From NCBI GenBank assembly GCA_951799405.1, contig OX637338.1:9610001-9674000 (forward strand): DNA of 64,000 bases, written 5' to 3'. The notes under the pieces are model-generated. The model was not told the DNA's origin, searched no databases, and worked only from the letters and a program-made list of their open reading frames with translations. Position 1 is the first letter of the stretch, and every line of letters begins with the position of its first letter. Shown here in pieces: positions 1 to 13,592 of the stretch. The DNA is from Agapetus fuscipes (lineage: Eukaryota; Arthropoda; Insecta; Trichoptera; Glossosomatidae). The translations under genes and the position numbers were made by a program.

Positions 1-1484
1 TTGGATTATACATGATAGTGAGCATTATTTTTATTTTAAATTATTTTATAAAAATGGGAGCAGGTAAAACATACAATAACAAGTAGCGTACTCAATTCAC
101 AGAGTGTCGAAATGTAGGTACATGATTGTTTATAGATACGAATTCGCGAAATAAAAACAATCACTAATTGTGTACTGTTTTTGAGAAATGAAACTAAAAA
201 CGATGAATAAACCAAAATTATAATTTTAATGTACCCGCCTACTTAGAAAAATTGTGTAACAACGTTTTTCTTTTACTTTATATATGCTTATTGTTTCGCA
301 ACCATTTATTATTTCTGTTCTAAAAATGACATCGATGTAGCAATTTATTTCCGAGTTGGATCGCCCTAAGGAACTGCACAATAAAGGAAAATCTCGGAAC
401 AAATTCTGTCGTATTCGTACATGCCCTCATAAAATAATTTCCGTTGGCCCATTCCCAATATTTATGCAATATGGCATGACTTTCTTTAAGAAAATCGGTA
501 TGTTTATTTTTAATTCACTCGTAAAAGTGTATTTTACTCTCCATAGATGTTTTTTGTAATTGACTGAAAATATTATTTTCAAAAAGAATTGTGCACAGAA
601 ACATACTTCTTGATTTTTCTGATGAACTTATTCAACGATTCATACTTACTGAATCGGAAACTTCTAAAAGTCAACGGCACTTCTTCGGGAGAAAAAACGC
701 AGGATTATTTTCCCATATAAAATGATTGAACATAATTGAGGATAAAAGCGCGTTTATTCATGAATGAAATATGTCAAAATTTCAAAATATTTGATGGGAA
801 ATGGAACACAGTAGAACGATAATACTTTTCCGTTTTGAGTTCGGCGTAGAGCCTTTACCTTTAGTGTCTGGATCGTAGGCTCATCATAATTTTCAATATT
901 CGTATCTCACCCCAGCAGAAAAACGATTTATGATTTGGGGAATAGTGATTTCTCCTTCTGACGCTATCGGTTGTGCTGAGAGGGGAGCGGGATGGAGAGA
1001 TATCGCAGTTTGCTGCGTAGATTCAGATTGGCGGAGAGGAGTAACGGCCACGTAACTGATTTATGCACTGCCGATATTTTATGGCCTAGTTTGTTCCGGC
1101 CGTTATTGTATTATAGAGGCACTTTGTTACGCCGGTCTACGCAGCGGGCCTCAAAGACAAACTGCCTATACAATATACATACTACGACAGATCTTAACTT
1201 ATGACGTGGGTACGCACAGATAAAACCTGTCACACTTCTTGCACCAGAAAAATAAAATCCACTGAGAATCTGATCAAGCTTTTGGCTTTTTACTGCATGT
1301 GAGGTGGCAGAGACTGAAATTATGATTGTTAAAGAGCGTATTGTATATAAAAATAAAATTAAGACAAACACACTCGATGGCTCAATTAATAAAATTCTTG
1401 CATTCCATGCCACAGGGTTATGGTTTGATCTCAACCAAGGGCATTAGCTGCCAAGAATTACCCATCCTCCACAAGATATAAGAA
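1..1484. other. Gene-less stretch with one GC-richer block
   Basis: No open frame here looks like a protein and no repeat family of the window was recognised. About 960-1210 is visibly less AT-rich than its surroundings and contains a TTTTATGGCC word near 1077. That combination recurs in other islands of the desert and may mark a non-coding regulatory block. This is inference only. Confidence 0.4.
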
Positions 1485-1645
1485 CCAGATTCTTTGGAGT
1501 TGGGAAAGCCCCACCTTAAGTGAAGTGGTTGGCGTAAGGCAGCCCCTTTACCTTTTAAAATCAATAAGTTCAACGCGCCACATGCAACTCCATCGGGGAC
1601 AACGCAGTAATAAGTTGCACTATATGTGCAGATTGGTTTTTTTGG
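1485..1645 (+). repeat. SINE family B, 5'-truncated fragment
   Basis: Only the body and 3' part of the tRNA-headed family B are present: the GAAGTGGTTGGCGTAAGG block, the CGCCACATGC block and the TTGCACTATATGTG end. All match the fuller copies at 14043, 25519 and 27117. The tRNA-like head is missing or too decayed to see. Confidence 0.65.
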
Positions 1646-3885
1646 TTGCCTTGTAGAGAAATTGTGCTTTTCTAGAGCTAAAAATATTTAAATTATTTTT
1701 CTTTTCTCATACAATGATGTAAGATAAAACATTGTTCAAAATAAAAAAATTCACTAATTCAGTCACAATTAAATTCATAGCTACAACTAAATTTCTAAAC
1801 ACCAGAAAAGAGGGTTCACTTTTCATCCTTTCACCATAACTAAACTGACATCTTCAAATTTATTGAATCCAACAGGGGAGCACGACTTTGCATGGAGAAT
1901 CAGTGCATTATAATGAAGCCGTAATTGAAAAATAATACGAATAATATAACAGCATCCGTGGTGAAAAACAGTTATTTGATAGGTTGGGGTGCCGTGTCGC
2001 CTGACAGGGAGAGGGTGCGAGCCCTGACAATTACTTGTGAAGTTAAAGTTTAAAATCCCCGCATCCCTTAGGGAGCGGGCCCCCTCCGGCAACCCCCGGC
2101 ACTTTGTTATTTTTTATTAAATTGATATCATCCTGTTTTTCTATGAGACTTATTCGCGCGGGCGGGCGGAACAAATGTCCGTGGAGAGACGTAAGGGGGA
2201 TGTACTTTGCCTCGAGTATAAAACATTACATTAACTCCCTTCGATCGCGTAAATAAATAAAAATGTATAAAAACTAAATTACTCCCAAGGTTTGCTGTTG
2301 TATGTTCTATAGATTTTTCTATTTACGCGATCGGGAGTACTTATACCAGCTGTACCCAGTGAAAGCGAACTTACTATACCCGATTCTACTTCACTGTTAT
2401 TGGACAAGTTTGCAATGATTTATTGGACTCAAAACTATTGCAGCACTCGTTTTATATGAGCTTTAAGTCAAAACTATATAATATGAAAAAAATAAAAGTA
2501 GACAAAATTGTATATTGTCTATAAATGAATACTTACACTGTACACACTTATAAAGAAATTAATATAAATTTTGGATTCGGTACGAATTCCAAAGACAACA
2601 ATATGCATGACGTCGTATGACTGGTTTGCCAGAGTGGTATTTTGTTATCGGTTTTTAAAAGGACCCTAATCACATGGACGTGCTACGTTTGCTCGCCGAG
2701 AAAAACATTATAGTTTCAAATTTTAATCCATTATTAATTTAGTAAATATTTTTATAACAAGTAATAAGTCTTTGTATTGCAATTTTTTTTTTATGGTGTA
2801 GGCAAAATTACGATACTACAAACAAGGATGTTTTGAATTTCATACCTCAAAGACTCTGGCTGAATTAATTTTCTTCTTGTATAACTTCTTCATTTGCACG
2901 AAGCACCAGATATTGTCACAGTACTTAATTTTTATTTTCCGAGGGGATGAAGTTATTTAAATTCTGGCGTAGAGCGCAGAGGGCTGCGGGCGTGTAATTT
3001 CACTTATTATTAAACAGTATTTTAAAATTGCTTTAAGAGAATTTTCACTTTCATTGTTGGGGGTGGAAATAATTCTTACCTACTTAATTATATCAGCAGT
3101 GATTTATTATAGTGCTACGCATTTTTTTCACTTTGTAAGCATTTAACATAAAATATGTACCCACGCGTAAGAAAGATTAAGCGTATCAAATAATTGTTGT
3201 GAGCATTAAAAACCTCATATTTTTATCTATCTCTGCCCGTATTTAAGTACAATAATGGGCATGTTAGAATGAACAAAAAAAACATTATTTTGCTAAGGCT
3301 TGTAAGCTTTCTTACAATCCATCCCTTTCTTAATGTATCGCTTGTTTGTTGAACGATATTTTTTACTTTCCTAGATTGTGGAAAAAATCATGTTATAGAG
3401 AAAACAGATGAAAGAAGAGAGACATTTTGTAGAAAAACTCCTTATCTGAGAAGTACGAAAAAATGTTCGTTCAATAATATAATTTATCCCCTGCACATTT
3501 TTTTGTATTTTTCCCTAGGATATCTTTGAAAGGGAACGCGCTCAAATTACTACTCAGAAAATTTCATCGTGACCTCTTGAAACAGTAGCCCATAAAAGAT
3601 AAAGCTTACACACCCACGTACACCGCCCGAGATTAACCCCTAAATCCCACGCGGGGTGGGGACAAGGGCAAGGGGACAAGGGGACAAGGGGACAGGGATC
3701 CCCTCAAGAAGAGACTCCTTCTCCGTAGCCCGTAGTCTGTTCGTGTAATCAAGCACGATACATAGACGCCAAAGTGACGAGCGGGGAAGCATTTCAAACC
3801 TGAGACTTTCTGTCTATCGACAGGGATAGTAACCACTGCATTATTTTTTATTTCACCCGATAGCTCCGATCTTTTTATTATATCG
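1646..3885. other. Gene-less stretch; short inverted repeat
   Basis: No gene seen. Around 2235-2336 two arms containing CGATCGCGTAAATA (2242-2255) and its exact reverse complement (2320-2333) flank a ~64-bp spacer. This could be a small MITE or chance. A purine-rich GGGGACAAGG run lies near 3655-3695. Confidence 0.4.
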
Positions 3886-3987
3886 TATAGGTTGGTATGA
3901 GGCTAACCACCCATCCTGTAAAAAAAATTCACTTTGCCAATGTCAGCCCTGTTTTAGGGAAGATCGGCAAGAATTGCAGTGCGTATG
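3886..3987 (+). repeat. Family A repeat, 5' half
   Basis: Begins TAGGTTGGTATGAGG and continues through the ATTCACTTTGCCAATGTCA and GGCAAGAATTGCAG blocks that define family A. The copy stops where a T-rich tract begins at 3988, which is the poly-A end, seen in reverse, of the adjoining minus-strand LINE. This suggests the LINE inserted into or replaced the rest. Confidence 0.75.
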
Positions 3988-6900
3988 TTTTTTTTTATTT
4001 TTTTTATTTATTAATATTCCTCTTCAAAAAATCAGATAATTATACACATTTTCAAAAAAAAAAAACTTTAAAGAGAAACCCACATAGGCATAGCCTGTGC
4101 GTGGGTATACAAATATGATAAAGTAAAAGCAAAAGTTGAAAAATTTAATTACCATCTATACAGAACAAAGGAAAAACAAAAACTTTTATAGAAAAAGAGA
4201 CAAAGTCTACTTCATTTTTAGAAAAAGTTGAAATTTTTGATGAAGGAAAGAAAAAAAAAAACAAAAACAATAATAAAATGAAACAAAAAGAAAGTAGAGA
4301 AAAATCAATAATACAATAAACCTATTTAGTAAAAAAATAAATAAGAATGAATAATTCAGTTTATAAGTAATAAAGTTCAGAAGCTCATTAGACACAAGTA
4401 ATAATTTTTCATTTAACATAATTTGCTTCAATCCAAATAAAATTGAAAATCTACATTCAATCAGTCATTTAGTACACCTTGAATGATCTCCTTATCCACA
4501 ACCCACTTTCTGATATATCCTTTGAAAACTGCAGGACTCAGGCTCAAGATATCTTCCAATTCATTACTTAGGACATTATATAATTTAGGTGCAATATAAG
4601 AAGTATGTCTCTGCCCTAATCTACTTTTGCAATAAGGTACTTTTATAACATTTTTGAGTCGCTGACTGCTCCTACCTTCATTATATTCAAACAATTGTAA
4701 TCTCGAGTGAATGAATTTCAAGCTCTGGAAACCATACATCTGTCTTATGTTCATAATTCCTGTCTCATGAAATAACAATTTTGATGGGTACATAGAGGGT
4801 TTTTTGAACATTATTTTAACAATAGTTTTTTGAGCTGTTTCAAGCGCCTTGATATGGCTATCTAAGGCCCCTCCCCATCCAATCATTCCATAAGTCAGAG
4901 ATGAATGCACCAGAGCATAATAAACCATTTTTATAAATTTTATATTCAAATTCAATTCGCTGAGTCGCTTAAATACATAGTACAGGAATCGCAGCCTGCC
5001 GACTAGTCCCTTCAAATGCGTGGTCCATTTCATTTGCGAGTCAATACATATTCCTAAGTACTTTGTACAAGTCTCATTTTTCATCTTATTACAATTTTTG
5101 CACACAAGTATATCGCAATCATATTTGTGAAACATTAAATCCAAACTATTTTTAGGAGACGCTTTTTTTGTGTTGTAAAATGGTATAAATAGGGTTTTTG
5201 CAGTGTTTAAAGACAATAAGTTACCATCTAGCCATTGTTTGACTATTTGCATACACCTATTCGCTTTTATGATTGTTTCTTCCCAGGTTTTAGCTTCAGT
5301 TGTAATTGCAGTATCGTCTGCATAAGATATTAGTTTGCCTGGTAAGTTTATATTACATAATTCGTTTACATATACTACAAACAGCAAAGGTCCCAATACC
5401 GTTCCTTGTGGAATTCCATGTTTCACTAGTTCAGATTCACTAAAACAACAATCAAGTTTTGTTGCCTGAGAACGATCATTTAAATAATTTTCAAAAAAGG
5501 TTAAACATTTACTCTGTATACCCAAACTAAACAGTCTTTTAATTTATATTTTATGGTTTACAGTATCAAAAGCTTTTTTTAAATCTAAAAATATGGTCAG
5601 ACATTTATTGTTTTTATCTAGTTCAGTAGATATTGTTTTAGTGAGACTAAAAATCGCATCTTCTGTGCTGAGATTTCTTCTAAAACCAAATTGGTTGGGT
5701 GATAGTAATGAATTGGATTCTAGATAATCTATTATTTGTTTTTTTATACATTTTTCTAAAATTTTAGCCAGTTGTGAGATTAATGTAATTGGTCTATAGT
5801 TGTTAACTTTTTGCATTAAGCCAGTTTTATATATTGGAATAATATGAGCTTGTTTAAATTTTTTGGGAAATATTCCTGTTTTAATACAGGAGTTAAATAT
5901 GTGTAACAATGGAAGAGTTATTTCTTTTTTTATTGTTTTAATTGTTAAAATGCTTAGTTTATCTGGTCCTGTAGCTGTATTTGAGTCAAGGTCAGATATA
6001 TATTTACAGATTTCTATTTCTGAAATATCTTGAAAATTAAGCAATGGAGGAGTTTCTTTATTATATTCATTGAATTTATTTGTGTCATTCTGTATTTGTG
6101 CCCTGAAAAGAGGAGTATTTTCTATTATATCTGTTGCCACATTAATAAAGTATTTATTGAAATGATTTGCAATCTCTTTTGGATCAGTAACTATGGACCC
6201 ATCATCTAAAGTGATCTGTTTAGGTGTGTTGACTTTGTTTTGTTTTTTTTTATAATATCGTTTATGACATTCCATGTTTTTTTAGAGTCAGTGTTAGCAT
6301 TTTGTAAGAGTTGAGAATAGTAGTCACGCTTACATTTTTTTATTAGAATATTTAAATAGTTCCTATAAATGACGTACTCCTTGCGTTTATGTTGTAAAAA
6401 AGGGATATTACACATTAGACAGTAGTTTTCATATTTTTTATAAAGTTTGAATAGTTTATTTCTATGTTGAATCGAGACTATAAGTCCTCGAGTAATCCAT
6501 GGTTTTATTTTTTTATGAATTCTTTTTGGAGTTTTGATTGGTACATAACATTCGTCTATATGTTTTTTAAGTGTATCATAAAAGAGATCAAGTGATTGAT
6601 CCGGGTTTTCATTTGATGTAACCTCGCTCCAAAGCTCAGATTTAAGAGAATTGGTTAATTTTTGGTAGTCAATTTTAAAAAGTAATTCTTTGTAATCTTT
6701 TACTATAGGAAAAATGTGTGGCTGAAAAGTATGTCTATAAAATGTGGGATAGTGATCGGTGATGTCTATTTTTAAAATGGCTGATTTGGGGAAATACTTT
6801 TTGCTAGATTTTAGGAAAATATGGTCCAAGCATGAGTCTGTTTTTACATTTGGTCTAGTAGGACTGTTTATATATGATTCAAAACCTTTTTTATATAACA

Positions 6901-7350
6901 CATATTCAGATATAAATCTGCAGTTGGATTTTGCAGTGGATTTGTTGTATTTATATTAAGATCTCCAAGTACGAGAGAGAAATCATGACTTTCCAGATCA
7001 ATGTTCTCGATAAATTTCTGTAGTTCGTCGATAAACAACTTACTATCAAGAGATGGTGAACGGTATATAGCCAGAATTGAATATTTCTTTTTACTTTTGC
7101 TAAAACATATTCTGATTGTATTTGAAAACCTGAAATCAGGTGTAGTTATTTGTACATTTTCAATAGTGTTGTTATTATAAAATATTGTTATACCATCATG
7201 TGAGGTGTGTTTAGACGGTACTGAGAACATGGTAAAATTTGGAATAAAGAATGGTATATTGTCTTTTTGTTGATTGATAATTGCGAAGGAAAGCGATGAA
7301 TATGATGGAATGAAAATATATGTGATAGATACATATGAATGAATTCAAAG
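3988..7350 (-). mobile_element. Decayed non-LTR retrotransposon (CR1/Jockey group)
   Basis: A LINE lies on the minus strand, with its poly-A end read as the T-rich tract at 3988-4013. Endonuclease and reverse-transcriptase pieces run from about 7330 down to 4461, and the 3' UTR fills 4014-4460. ORF1 and the start of the endonuclease are missing, so the copy is 5' truncated. Clade assignment is from motif style (GIPQGTVLGPLL, YADDTA) and is approximate. Confidence 0.85.
4461..7330 (-). pseudogene. LINE ORF2 (endonuclease-reverse transcriptase), broken
   Basis: Pieces in order of translation. At 7330-6868 is an endonuclease fragment with IPSY, AIYRSPS and LVLGDLNINT. At 6901-6206, in another frame, are the SCLDHIFL and ITDHYPTFY endonuclease end and the linker. 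At 6275-4461 is the reverse transcriptase with IIPIYKTG, NYRPITLISQLAKILEK, NQFGFRR, FLDLKKAFDTVNH, GIPQGTVLGPLLFV and SYADDTA. The last piece also has the C-terminal thumb region ending QGVLND. Damage: frameshifts near 6868-6901 and 6206-6275, and an in-frame TAA at 5544-5546 just after AFDTVNHKI; the frame is the same on both sides of that stop. In the intact family the protein nicks target DNA and copies its own RNA. This copy cannot make it. Confidence 0.88.
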
Positions 7351-8438
7351 TGGGATGCAAGGATAGGAAGAATTGTATTTATCTCAAGTATGGTTCTGGC
7401 TGCCCATAGCGAGCCACAGTGTGTTTGCTATGCAAGATTGCACAATATATTTTTTCTAAGTATCACAGTATCAATAACAATCATCTAATTTTCCCCGATG
7501 GAAGTATACCTATTGTAATTTTTCATTCGAATTAACATTTTTCAAATGATCTTTTCTATGCATAAACCAGTTCAGTTTTTTATCCCAGATATATTATGTA
7601 AAAATAACAAAAAAATGGCAAAATTGCTACTTCTTGTGAACTTGGAAATGGATATCTTAAAAAAATGAAGTTTTTTTGTAACGGTGCGTGTTTGGCTCCC
7701 CTGTCTACAGCTGGTACTTCATGGCTCCGTGGTTAAGTGCCCCATTCGCAGGCAAACGAGTTCGAGGCCGACCCCTTCACATGCAAGACAAAAAAAACTA
7801 AAAAAGCGAGATCTCTTCCCTGCCGTACTAACAGGCTTCATTTTCAAACTGAAAATAGTGATAGCGTAGTATTTCGATGCGGAGACATGATACCTAGAAC
7901 AAAGATAGCATACATCTACATTCTACAAGTAAACATGCATGCGTATATTTAATTTTATTTTCTTTAAAACCTATGAGGTATTTTTGTTCAAACGATTTCA
8001 AAAAGTTAGAAAAAAATGCTGGTTGTAATATTTCCACACTTTATTTTGGAAAATAGCATGTCTGTTAGTTAAATTTGAGTGTGAGCAAAGACATTCTTCC
8101 CTTCACATACATTATTTTAATTTTATTTCCGTTTCTGGTATAATATATGATTAGATTAGATATTAGATTTATCAAGGGTGCTTTCAAGGTTCTATAAACA
8201 ATCATTCTTAACTTCCGTAAGCCGTGCACATTTTATGTACAAATAAAAACAATTAATTAATGTTGTTTTTTTCAATCAGTTAAAAATATTTTTTATTTTA
8301 ATTCATTTCAGTGTGTATTACTTATCATTTACGATGCACATATCCTTGAATCCAAGTAAATAAATTTACGTTTAAACATAAATATTTGAAAACTAAAACC
8401 CTCACTAGGCTCATTGCTTTATTTTCTATACATCTACA
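7351..8438. other. Gene-less stretch with a tRNA-like relic
   Basis: No gene seen. About 7720-7785 on the plus strand has an A-box-like TGGCTCCGTGGTTAAGTGC and a B-box-like GAGTTCGAGGCC, spaced as in a tRNA head. This is probably a decayed SINE head and not a working tRNA, because no acceptor stem closes it convincingly. Confidence 0.35.
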
Positions 8439-8680
8439 ATCTACAATCTAAGTTGCAAGGATATATTCATTCAAAGCTCTCAGATGTATGCCCACAAACA
8501 AACACGTGTAGTTCGCGCTTACAAATGCTGATTGTGAACTTACAAATAAAATCCAAACCTCAAATGAACATAAGCCCTGCAACCCTTGCCGACATTCCCT
8601 GAAACAGGGATGACATTAGCAAAGTGAACCATTTTTTACAGTATGGGTGGTCAGCCTCATACCAACCTATAAGTCAAGGA
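8439..8680 (-). repeat. Family A repeat, full-length-like copy
   Basis: Reads from ATCTAAGTTGCAAGGATAT to AACCTATAAGTCAAGG. This is the reverse complement of the copies at 40325 and 48492. It contains the CAAAGTGAACC and GGTGGTCAGCC blocks. There is no coding capacity. About 240 bp seems to be the usual length here. Confidence 0.8.
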
Positions 8681-8973
8681 ATACGAGTAATAAATAACAT
8701 TTAAGTAAAAAAAAATATTTTTCAATAAAAAAAAAAAAAAAGTTTTTATTGAAAAATAATCAATTTTTTAAAATGAATTTCCACAGTGTTTCACAAAAAT
8801 CTTTTCAAAACATTTAAGTATAAAAAAACAACAAAATCTTAAAAATAAATCTGTACAAAAAAAGTCAAAAATTTCTTATGCAAAAAATGTAGCAAACTAA
8901 TAAACCAACATTACAAATCAGCATTGCAGATTAGCCGCCACTTCTTCCTGTCCTTGCATACTTCTTTCATACA

Positions 8974-9320
8974 TAATAATAATTAAAATAATATTAGGAT
9001 GATTTATTGGGGGAACTCTGTTTTTGTATGAATCACACCTCGAGAGCCCTCTGCGAGTTTGGTCGTTGCTGTAGAAAGCGCCAATTCTCAAGCAAGACCC
9101 AGTTGTTGTAAGGTTGGATGGACCTTTCAGTGACCGGTCTTCGGTTTACCGAAGACCGGTCACTGAAAAATTCATAAACCTTTAGGTTTATGAATTTTTC
9201 AACTCAGCGAAGAGCACATTCGAAATATAAATGGTATATTTGTTGTGCTCCGCCGGGATCCGAATCCACAACCTTCCATTTACGAGTCCAAAGTGTTGCC
9301 ACTGGACTACGGACCGGTCC
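8974..9320 (-). repeat. SINE family C, near-complete copy with inserted palindromes
   Basis: On the minus strand the head reads GACCGGTCCGTAGTCCAG and has a B-box-like GGATTCGGATCC, as in a tRNA-derived SINE. The body carries the TGGGTCTTGCTTGAG and GTGTGATTCA blocks and ends in an AATATTATTTTAATTATT-type tail. The centre is expanded by two palindromes at 9125-9200 that other family C copies lack. Confidence 0.8.
9125..9200. repeat. Two abutting perfect hairpin palindromes inside SINE C
   Basis: First palindrome: arm TTTCAGTGACCGGTCTTCGG (9125-9144), loop TTTA, exact reverse complement at 9149-9168. Second: arm at 9165-9181 (GAAAAATTCATAAACCT), loop TT, exact reverse complement at 9184-9200. 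The arms are perfect and the two hairpins overlap by four bases. Other family C copies read straight through this point. Confidence 0.9.
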
Positions 9321-12300
9321 AAGCATATTGTTCTAATATAATATTTTATACTTGAAGCAGTGTACTCTTGCGGTGCATTATTGGTAGGCGGCTGACGCTC
9401 ATGGAATTAGATTGGTTGACATAGCTCCTGTGTACTCCTGCCTCCCCTTTGGACTTCCACCTCCCCTTTAGTCTTCTACCTCCCCCTTAGTCTTGTGGCT
9501 CCCCCCGTGGTCTTCCGCTGGTTCCTGCTCCTCACATTCTGCGGGTGTCCGCGATAATGACATCAGCGGGCGGTGGACACGCTAGTTACCGGTGCGGCAA
9601 TGCTGTTATCCGTACACCTCCCGAATACAGAATATGCCGGACAGGCTTCATGCCTCGGCTACTTAGGTACCTACGTACAGAATACAGCATATAAACTCTC
9701 AAAGTAGGCAACGTTTATCGTGGTCAAAGCAAAAAAATACACATTTTCGAAATTGAGACTGATCGTGATATTAAACCTGGTTGATGTAGAGCTTTCACAT
9801 CAAAATTTTAAGATTAAAAATTTATATTCCATCAGTTATATTGCAAATTTATAATTATATTCGCAAACGCGACTAGGATGTATTGGCATTTCAATAAAAC
9901 TACTTTACAGGAAAACGAGTAAGTTTCATTTTCTCATAAAAGCAGATTCTCAATAGTTTTACGGCAATATCTCCCTGGATTCCATAACTCAGATGAAAGT
10001 CAAAGTGGTTTTCCGTTTTGCGTAAAAGGCAGCGTAGCAAACAATTAAGGTTCTGTGGAAATTTCACTACGAACTAAATTAATTTTTTTTAAACGAAATA
10101 CCTGTACATCCTCGTTACATATATTTTACCCAATGATTGTTAAGTGTTTGAAACAAATATGTGACGTATATTTAATGCAAAATAAAATTACACAATTTTC
10201 TTAAAATTCGTCGTTCACTTCTGAATGAGATATCGTAGGCGTGCCTTGTGATCTTTCCCATTTGAGTCAGTTTCCCTTTAGGCGCCCGTATTTCCTTTCA
10301 CGTCCTTTTGTATGATTTACGTGTGAGCCCCGTAGTTAGTAGCGGAGGTGACTAAATTCTCACAAAGGGAAAAAATGAAATATAGAGCCAATCCAAACAG
10401 ATTGTTATCCACACACCTATTTGCAGAGCGGGGAGCAGTGCGGGTTCGTTTGGAAAAAAAACAGGATGAAAAGGGAAGAAAAATACAGTGATTGTATCTT
10501 GCCGTCAATTCCATCTTTCCACATACATACGTACTTACATTTCTCCACATATTTCCACGTACCTACAATAATATAACCTTCATATTTAAAAAAAGTTCGC
10601 TGACTTTCTACACGTGTAGGTAAACATGTTTATTGTTCAACCCAAAATTCCATTTGTATTTTCTTTTTTAAATTAATATTTGCGCAGTTAATGAAAATTG
10701 CCAACTCGTCATTCTAATTACTTCATTAAATAAAAATCATTTAACAAACAATCATTCCTCACCTGTTCGATTGTAAATGGAATTCGTGTCAGCAAATTGA
10801 TCGAAAAAACGAATGGATTTGTTATTGGTTCATTTCCATTAAACAATATCGGTACCTAAGCACCTTTATTTGTCGCTCAAAAAATGATGACGCCTAGTAT
10901 AGAATATCAATCAATGTTGTAGGTATGAATAAAACAGCTATCTACCTATTAATTTAGAAAAAATCATGGAATCGTAGATACAAAATGTAGATAGTGAGTT
11001 TTTACTTATAACTGACTAAATACTTAACATACCAAAAATTGAGTCAAAATGATTTTCCAAATACATAAATGCTCTTAACACAAAAAATAGATCGACAAAA
11101 GACCTTATTTTTTTTTCGAAATCTTTTTCATAACAGCCTTACACTTTTTTAACTGATGAAGAACTACAAAATATATATATTTTTTTAATTACTGTACTTT
11201 TTTCTTCCAAAATTTTCTTGTTGTTAACAAAACATTAAAACCTTGCTGACACATTTTCTAAGTACACCATAAAAATAAGTAGAGTAGTTTTTTTTCATAT
11301 TGATTGCCAGAATGTCGCCATAACAAAGTACGTAGTGGTCACGGATGTATTTGATTTGGGCTCGCTAGCTTCAGTGAATCAGTGATCCCCTTAAGGCAGG
11401 GCCTGGGTGCCCCTTTCCCTCCGCCCCCCGCGACAGGGAGCTATTCTTCTCGTGGCTAATTGAGCGGAGGCGCGCCCCCGAGCCAGCGGAGCGCCTCTGA
11501 CTGTAATCTAGATAGTGTACGGGGATTCGATTCCCGGAAATCGATTTCGATTAGTTTTATTTGACCCTTTAAATGTTTTCTTTGTGACATTTTATTACGT
11601 CATGGTTTTGGCGATAAAAATAATAGCTACACACAGATTTTTTTTGTATGAATTATTTTATATTGTATCTAAGTACTTCAATATCTAGTTTTGGGATGTT
11701 TTGCCTCATTCTTCTTAAAAGTTTTTTTATTAACAAAATTATATTTTTTATATTTTGTATTGTTTGTGTTATATTTTTTAAATGAAAAGTTAAGTTTGAT
11801 TTCACAGGCGATATGTGATGTCCAAAATGCTGTTGGAAAGACATAACGAAGTTACCCAAAACCAAAACTCATTTATCTAAAAACGAAAAAAACCCACAGT
11901 TAAATTTCAAGCTGTGGACTGAAAGTTTCTGCTGAAAAATATCATGGATATCAAGAATAAATGTGGATCATAAAATGAAGAGAAAGTTTTTGAAAAGTTT
12001 TAGCGGAAACATTGTAGAACTCCATTTTAATAATGAAGAGAAAGTATTTCATCGTTCTATGATATAAATTTTCACGTTATAACCATTTATTCAAATTACT
12101 GAACGAATAATTAAATTGAAACTTTTTTAAGACGTGTTTTTCATTAGTTGTACAATTTTACTGCTGTATATGAATAACAAACAGATAAGTAATAAATACA
12201 TCTACAATTCAATACATTACTTGCCAAACAATAACGTATCTTGCGTGATAATGTGTTAATGCTAGTTTCCTTCAGCAGGCGCCCACTTTAACGACCTTGT

Positions 12301-13592
12301 GACGCTTAGGGGTGAGTTTCTTGTTTTGTTGTGATACGACCGTAAGTGGCTTATGCACCGACAATTAATTAACCCTTAACTTGAGCAGGGGTGAGCTGAA
12401 CTCCCAACAATGAGCATTCCTTGTAGACGCTGCGGCCCAGCACATAGCTGTACTAAACACTTCTCCCTCGGTGTTTAATAATGATACATGGATTCCATGA
12501 TTTATTAAAGACAGATACAAGATATCACGTTACACTTTTTTAATCATTAAGAAATTGTGTCGCGTCAATAGGAAATAATTTTATTTTCAACTCTCGAAAA
12601 TTTCGGCTTTACAGAAAAGGCCAAAATGGTAAGTAAGTAAAATACTGAAAATAGTCGAACACTTAAACTTAAATCAATAAAGTCGAACATTTGATGTCGG
12701 TCAGGTTGCTAGGGCGAAGACTAACTGTACATAGATGTGTGATGTTTGCCCGCCTAGAAAAATTCAAATATTGACTATCAATACAAAAAACGTTCTAGTC
12801 AATTGAACATAAAACTTCAGTTGCCAGTTTTAAGCAACATTACATTTCTTGTTATTTTAGTAAGAATGTACGAAAAGACATTTTGATTCATATTAAGGGA
12901 TGAAGTTAATAAAAATATTTTAATATTGATTGTTTAAAAAAAACCTAGGCTTACGAAGTATATAAAGTACCAACCATACTTTATTTTCTCAAAGGTGACA
13001 AGAAAGGTAAATTATTTTTACGGCAAAAAGTAACGGTATGTGTATCTGTCGTTGCGACAAATCGAAAGTGTATCCGTCGGGAGTGAGTGGTGTAAGGAGA
13101 AGACTCGTTTCTCGTGATTGGATTACGCCCCCTGACCGGCCGGAGGTAATCGTGGCGATGAGCCCCCTGGGAGTCTCGGGGGGCCCGGCCTGCGCCCCCC
13201 GCGCCCCTAATGACCGACAACAATAGACCACTGAGCCCTAAGCTTACAAAAACTATGAAAACAAAAACGCTCACTAGAGGCGCTGTTTTAGATTGAATAC
13301 ATTTTAGGGAAATAAGGTTTATACTTGTCGTACTGTCCTTGTGTACGCACTGCCTTGTGTAGGACTGGTGACATATTCCCGATCGGGGAATTGTGGAGCT
13401 GTCACTTTGTCTTGTCGTTTTTGTGATTCTTTTCCAGCTCATTATATCGTGGGCGATAAAAAAATGTCAGATACTTGTAGTTTTCCATGTCTTATTGGCA
13501 TGCTAGAAATACTGCTACAAGATTTTTTAAGACTTGTTTCTACATATTATTCAATGGATTAGAATTTTTAAGAAGAAAAAACCTAAATAAAA
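9321..13592. other. Gene-less stretch with GC-richer islands
   Basis: No convincing exon on either strand. Less AT-rich blocks lie near 9420-9660, 11380-11540 and 13040-13230; short open frames over them look like composition artefacts. The block near 13250-13310, with AACGCTCACTAGAGGCGCTG, resembles degenerate fragments near 18165, 26540 and 34170 and may be an old repeat family. Confidence 0.4.

Noticed and set aside
12981..13442. 153-codon minus-strand open frame
   Set aside because: It runs over a GC-rich island where stops are rare, is Arg/Ser/Pro-rich in a composition-driven way, and has no recognisable domain or splice context.
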